The notes below the pieces were generated by a model, which did no database searches, was not told the origin of the DNA, and saw nothing but the letters and a program-made list of their open reading frames with translations. Source: Amorphoplanes friuliensis DSM 7358 (GTDB lineage Bacteria > Actinomycetota > Actinomycetes > Mycobacteriales > Micromonosporaceae). Taken from it: DNA of 64,000 nucleotides. Numbering within the stretch: position 1 is the stretch's first letter; each line of letters begins with the position of its first letter. The translations under genes were made by a program, and so were the position numbers. Below, piece by piece: positions 62,614 to 64,000 of this stretch. Location of the stretch: positions 6,664,001 through 6,728,000 of the forward strand of contig NC_022657.1 of NCBI RefSeq assembly GCF_000494755.1. Direction: 5' to 3'.

Positions 62614-64000
62614 TCAGGACGGGACGGTGGTCTGCGCGGCGGGATGGAGGCCCAGACTGCGAGCCGGCCGCGCGGGCAGCCGCTCGGCGTGCACGACGGT
62701 CGAGTCCGCCGGCACAGCGCCCAGCTCCTCGAGACAGGCGAGCATCGGGCCGACCTTCTCGTAGAGGACCAGAACCACATCGCCGGAGACGGCCAGCCGC
62801 AGCGCTTCGCCGACCGCCGCGCGATAGCCCGAAGCCCGGACCGCGGTCAGCGTCGGCCGTCGCATCCGCATCTCCCGCTCGACCAGGGCCGGCACCTCCC
62901 CCGGCGCACGGCCGCGCGGATCCTCGTCCTCGTAGAGCACCGCCCGGGTCACCCCGTCGGCGAGCACCTGGGCCGAGGCGGCCAGCAGATCGTCGCGGCG
63001 GTCACCGGGCAGGGTCACCGCGGCGACGCAGCGATGCGGCCCGAAGAGGCGGTGCAGCGTCCGCAGCACGGTCGCGATCGCCGCCGGGTTGTGGGCGTAG
63101 TCGACGAAGAGCGTCACGTCACCCAGCCGCAGCAGGGTCGCCCGGCCGGGGTTGTGGACCCGCGGCGTGAACTCGGTCAGGCGGGAGACCACCAGATCCT
63201 GCGAGGCTCCGAGCGCCCGGGCCGCCGCCAGGGCCGCCAGGGCGTTGACGGCCGCGTACGGCGCTGCGCCCCCGAAGGAGCCCGGCACCTCCTCGACCCT
63301 GAGCAGCGGTGTCCGCCGGGCACCGGTCGCCTGGACCAGCCAGCCGTCGTGCATCAGGTAGGCCACACCACCACGGCCGAGGTGCTGGGCCACGACAGGC
63401 TGGGCGGGGTCGGTGCCGAACCAGACCAGGCGTTTGCGGTCGGCACGGACGCGGGGACGGTCCACCAGGCTGCGTACCCAGGGATCGTCGGCGTTGAGGA
63501 CGAGCGTGCCGCCGTCCCGGACCCGCTCGGCCACCAGGGCCTTGACGTGGGCGAGATCCTCGATCGAGTCGAGGCCGTCCTGGCCGAGGTGGTCGGCGGT
63601 GATGTTGGTGATGACGCCGACGTCCGTCCAGTCGTAGCCGAGACCGCGCCGCAGCGTGCCGCCACGCGCGGTCTCCAGGACCGCCGCCTGCACCCCCGGG
63701 TCGCCCAGCACCATCTGCGCCGAGCGGGGACCGGTCGCGTCGCCGCGGTGCACGGTGCGGCCGTCGATGCTGACACCCTCGGTCGTGGTCAGGCCGATCC
63801 GCAGACCGGTCCCACCCAGCAGGCACGCCGTCAGCCGCGCCACCGTCGTCTTGCCGTTGGTGCCGGTGATCGCCACGGTGGGGATCCGGCCGTCGGAGCC
63901 CGCGGGGAACATCGCGCGGACGATGGCGTCGCCGACGTCGCGGGACCGCCCGTGGACGGGGGCCAGGTGCATGCGCAGACCGGGTACGGCGTTGACCTCG
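62614..64000 (-). CDS. cphA: cyanophycin synthetase, C-terminal Mur-ligase half, partial
   Basis: Polymerises aspartate and arginine into the storage polymer cyanophycin. The frame is open to the right edge and starts there with EVNAVPGLRMHLAP, the end of the ATP-grasp domain typical of CphA, so the N-terminal half lies outside the window. The Mur-ligase half has P-loop AITGTNGKTTVARL, TTEGVSIDG, LETARGGTLRRGLGYDWTDVGVITNITADHLG, and the central DYAHNPAAI. About 460 residues are present. A family member that makes a different amide cannot be excluded. No cphB (cyanophycinase) gene is in the window. Confidence 0.88.
   Translation of the reverse strand, partial: EVNAVPGLRMHLAPVHGRSRDVGDAIVRAMFPAGSDGRIPTVAITGTNGKTTVARLTACLLGGTGLRIGLTTTEGVSIDGRTVHRGDATGPRSAQMVLGDPGVQAAVLETARGGTLRRGLGYDWTDVGVITNITADHLGQDGLDSIEDLAHVKALVAERVRDGGTLVLNADDPWVRSLVDRPRVRADRKRLVWFGTDPAQPVVAQHLGRGGVAYLMHDGWLVQATGARRTPLLRVEEVPGSFGGAAPYAAVNALAALAAARALGASQDLVVSRLTEFTPRVHNPGRATLLRLGDVTLFVDYAHNPAAIATVLRTLHRLFGPHRCVAAVTLPGDRRDDLLAASAQVLADGVTRAVLYEDEDPRGRAPGEVPALVEREMRMRRPTLTAVRASGYRAAVGEALRLAVSGDVVLVLYEKVGPMLACLEELGAVPADSTVVHAERLPARPARSLGLHPAAQTTVPS

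Overview
The window is from a very GC-rich, densely packed actinobacterium. Gene order (pyrB-pyrR next to bldD, nusB-efp-aroQ-aroB, aroK-aroC, aroE-mltG-ruvX-alaS, rarA), the whole BldD protein with its cyclic-di-GMP motif, frequent GTG/TTG starts and 1-4 nt gene overlaps all point to an actinomycete. A FliA/WhiG-type sigma factor and other traits fit Micromonosporaceae, with Actinoplanes or a relative as my guess. That placement is inference; no rRNA gene is present.

Layout. Positions 1-24000 hold the conserved core: pyrimidine genes (pyrB partial, pyrR) with a candidate PyrR hairpin at the pyrR ribosome binding site, bldD, the translation genes nusB and efp, and the shikimate genes aroQ, aroB, aroK, aroC and aroE. 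These lead into mltG, ruvX, alaS, two small membrane proteins and rarA. The core is interrupted three times: by a block of three genes between aroB and aroK (RHH-ClpN fusion, WYL regulator, alpha/beta hydrolase), by an MFS exporter between aroC and aroE, and by a 1538-residue repeat-rich single-pass membrane protein between rarA and the DUF948 gene.

Positions 23700-43900 are accessory: an ArsR-type regulator with an MFS transporter, GNAT acetyltransferase, questin-oxidase-like protein, a two-component system divergent from an ABC-2 exporter, an RmlD-like reductase and aspS, a trio of membrane-anchored secreted proteins, an Lrp-type regulator with a DHA2 exporter, a ComB-family protein, a coiled-coil/membrane pair, hemerythrin and a TPR protein.

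Positions 43900-52700 form a scavenging region. One operon has a sugar ABC importer and a cytoplasmic GH20 beta-N-acetylhexosaminidase. Beside it lie a zinc/PLP D-serine-dehydratase-like enzyme and, divergently, a regulator, an amidohydrolase/deacylase and RidA. Together these suggest recycling of amino sugars and D-amino acids, with RidA clearing the reactive enamine from D-serine dehydration.

Positions 53500-58200 are a urease operon ureA-B-C-(23-codon mini-ORF)-F-G-D without ureE. The right end carries a FliA/WhiG sigma factor, a small Micromonosporaceae-like protein, a Ser/Thr kinase with an extracellular CBM2-like domain, a 550-bp palindrome-rich non-coding region, and the Mur-ligase half of a cyanophycin synthetase cut by the window edge.

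Family names come from sequence recognition by eye. No database search was run.
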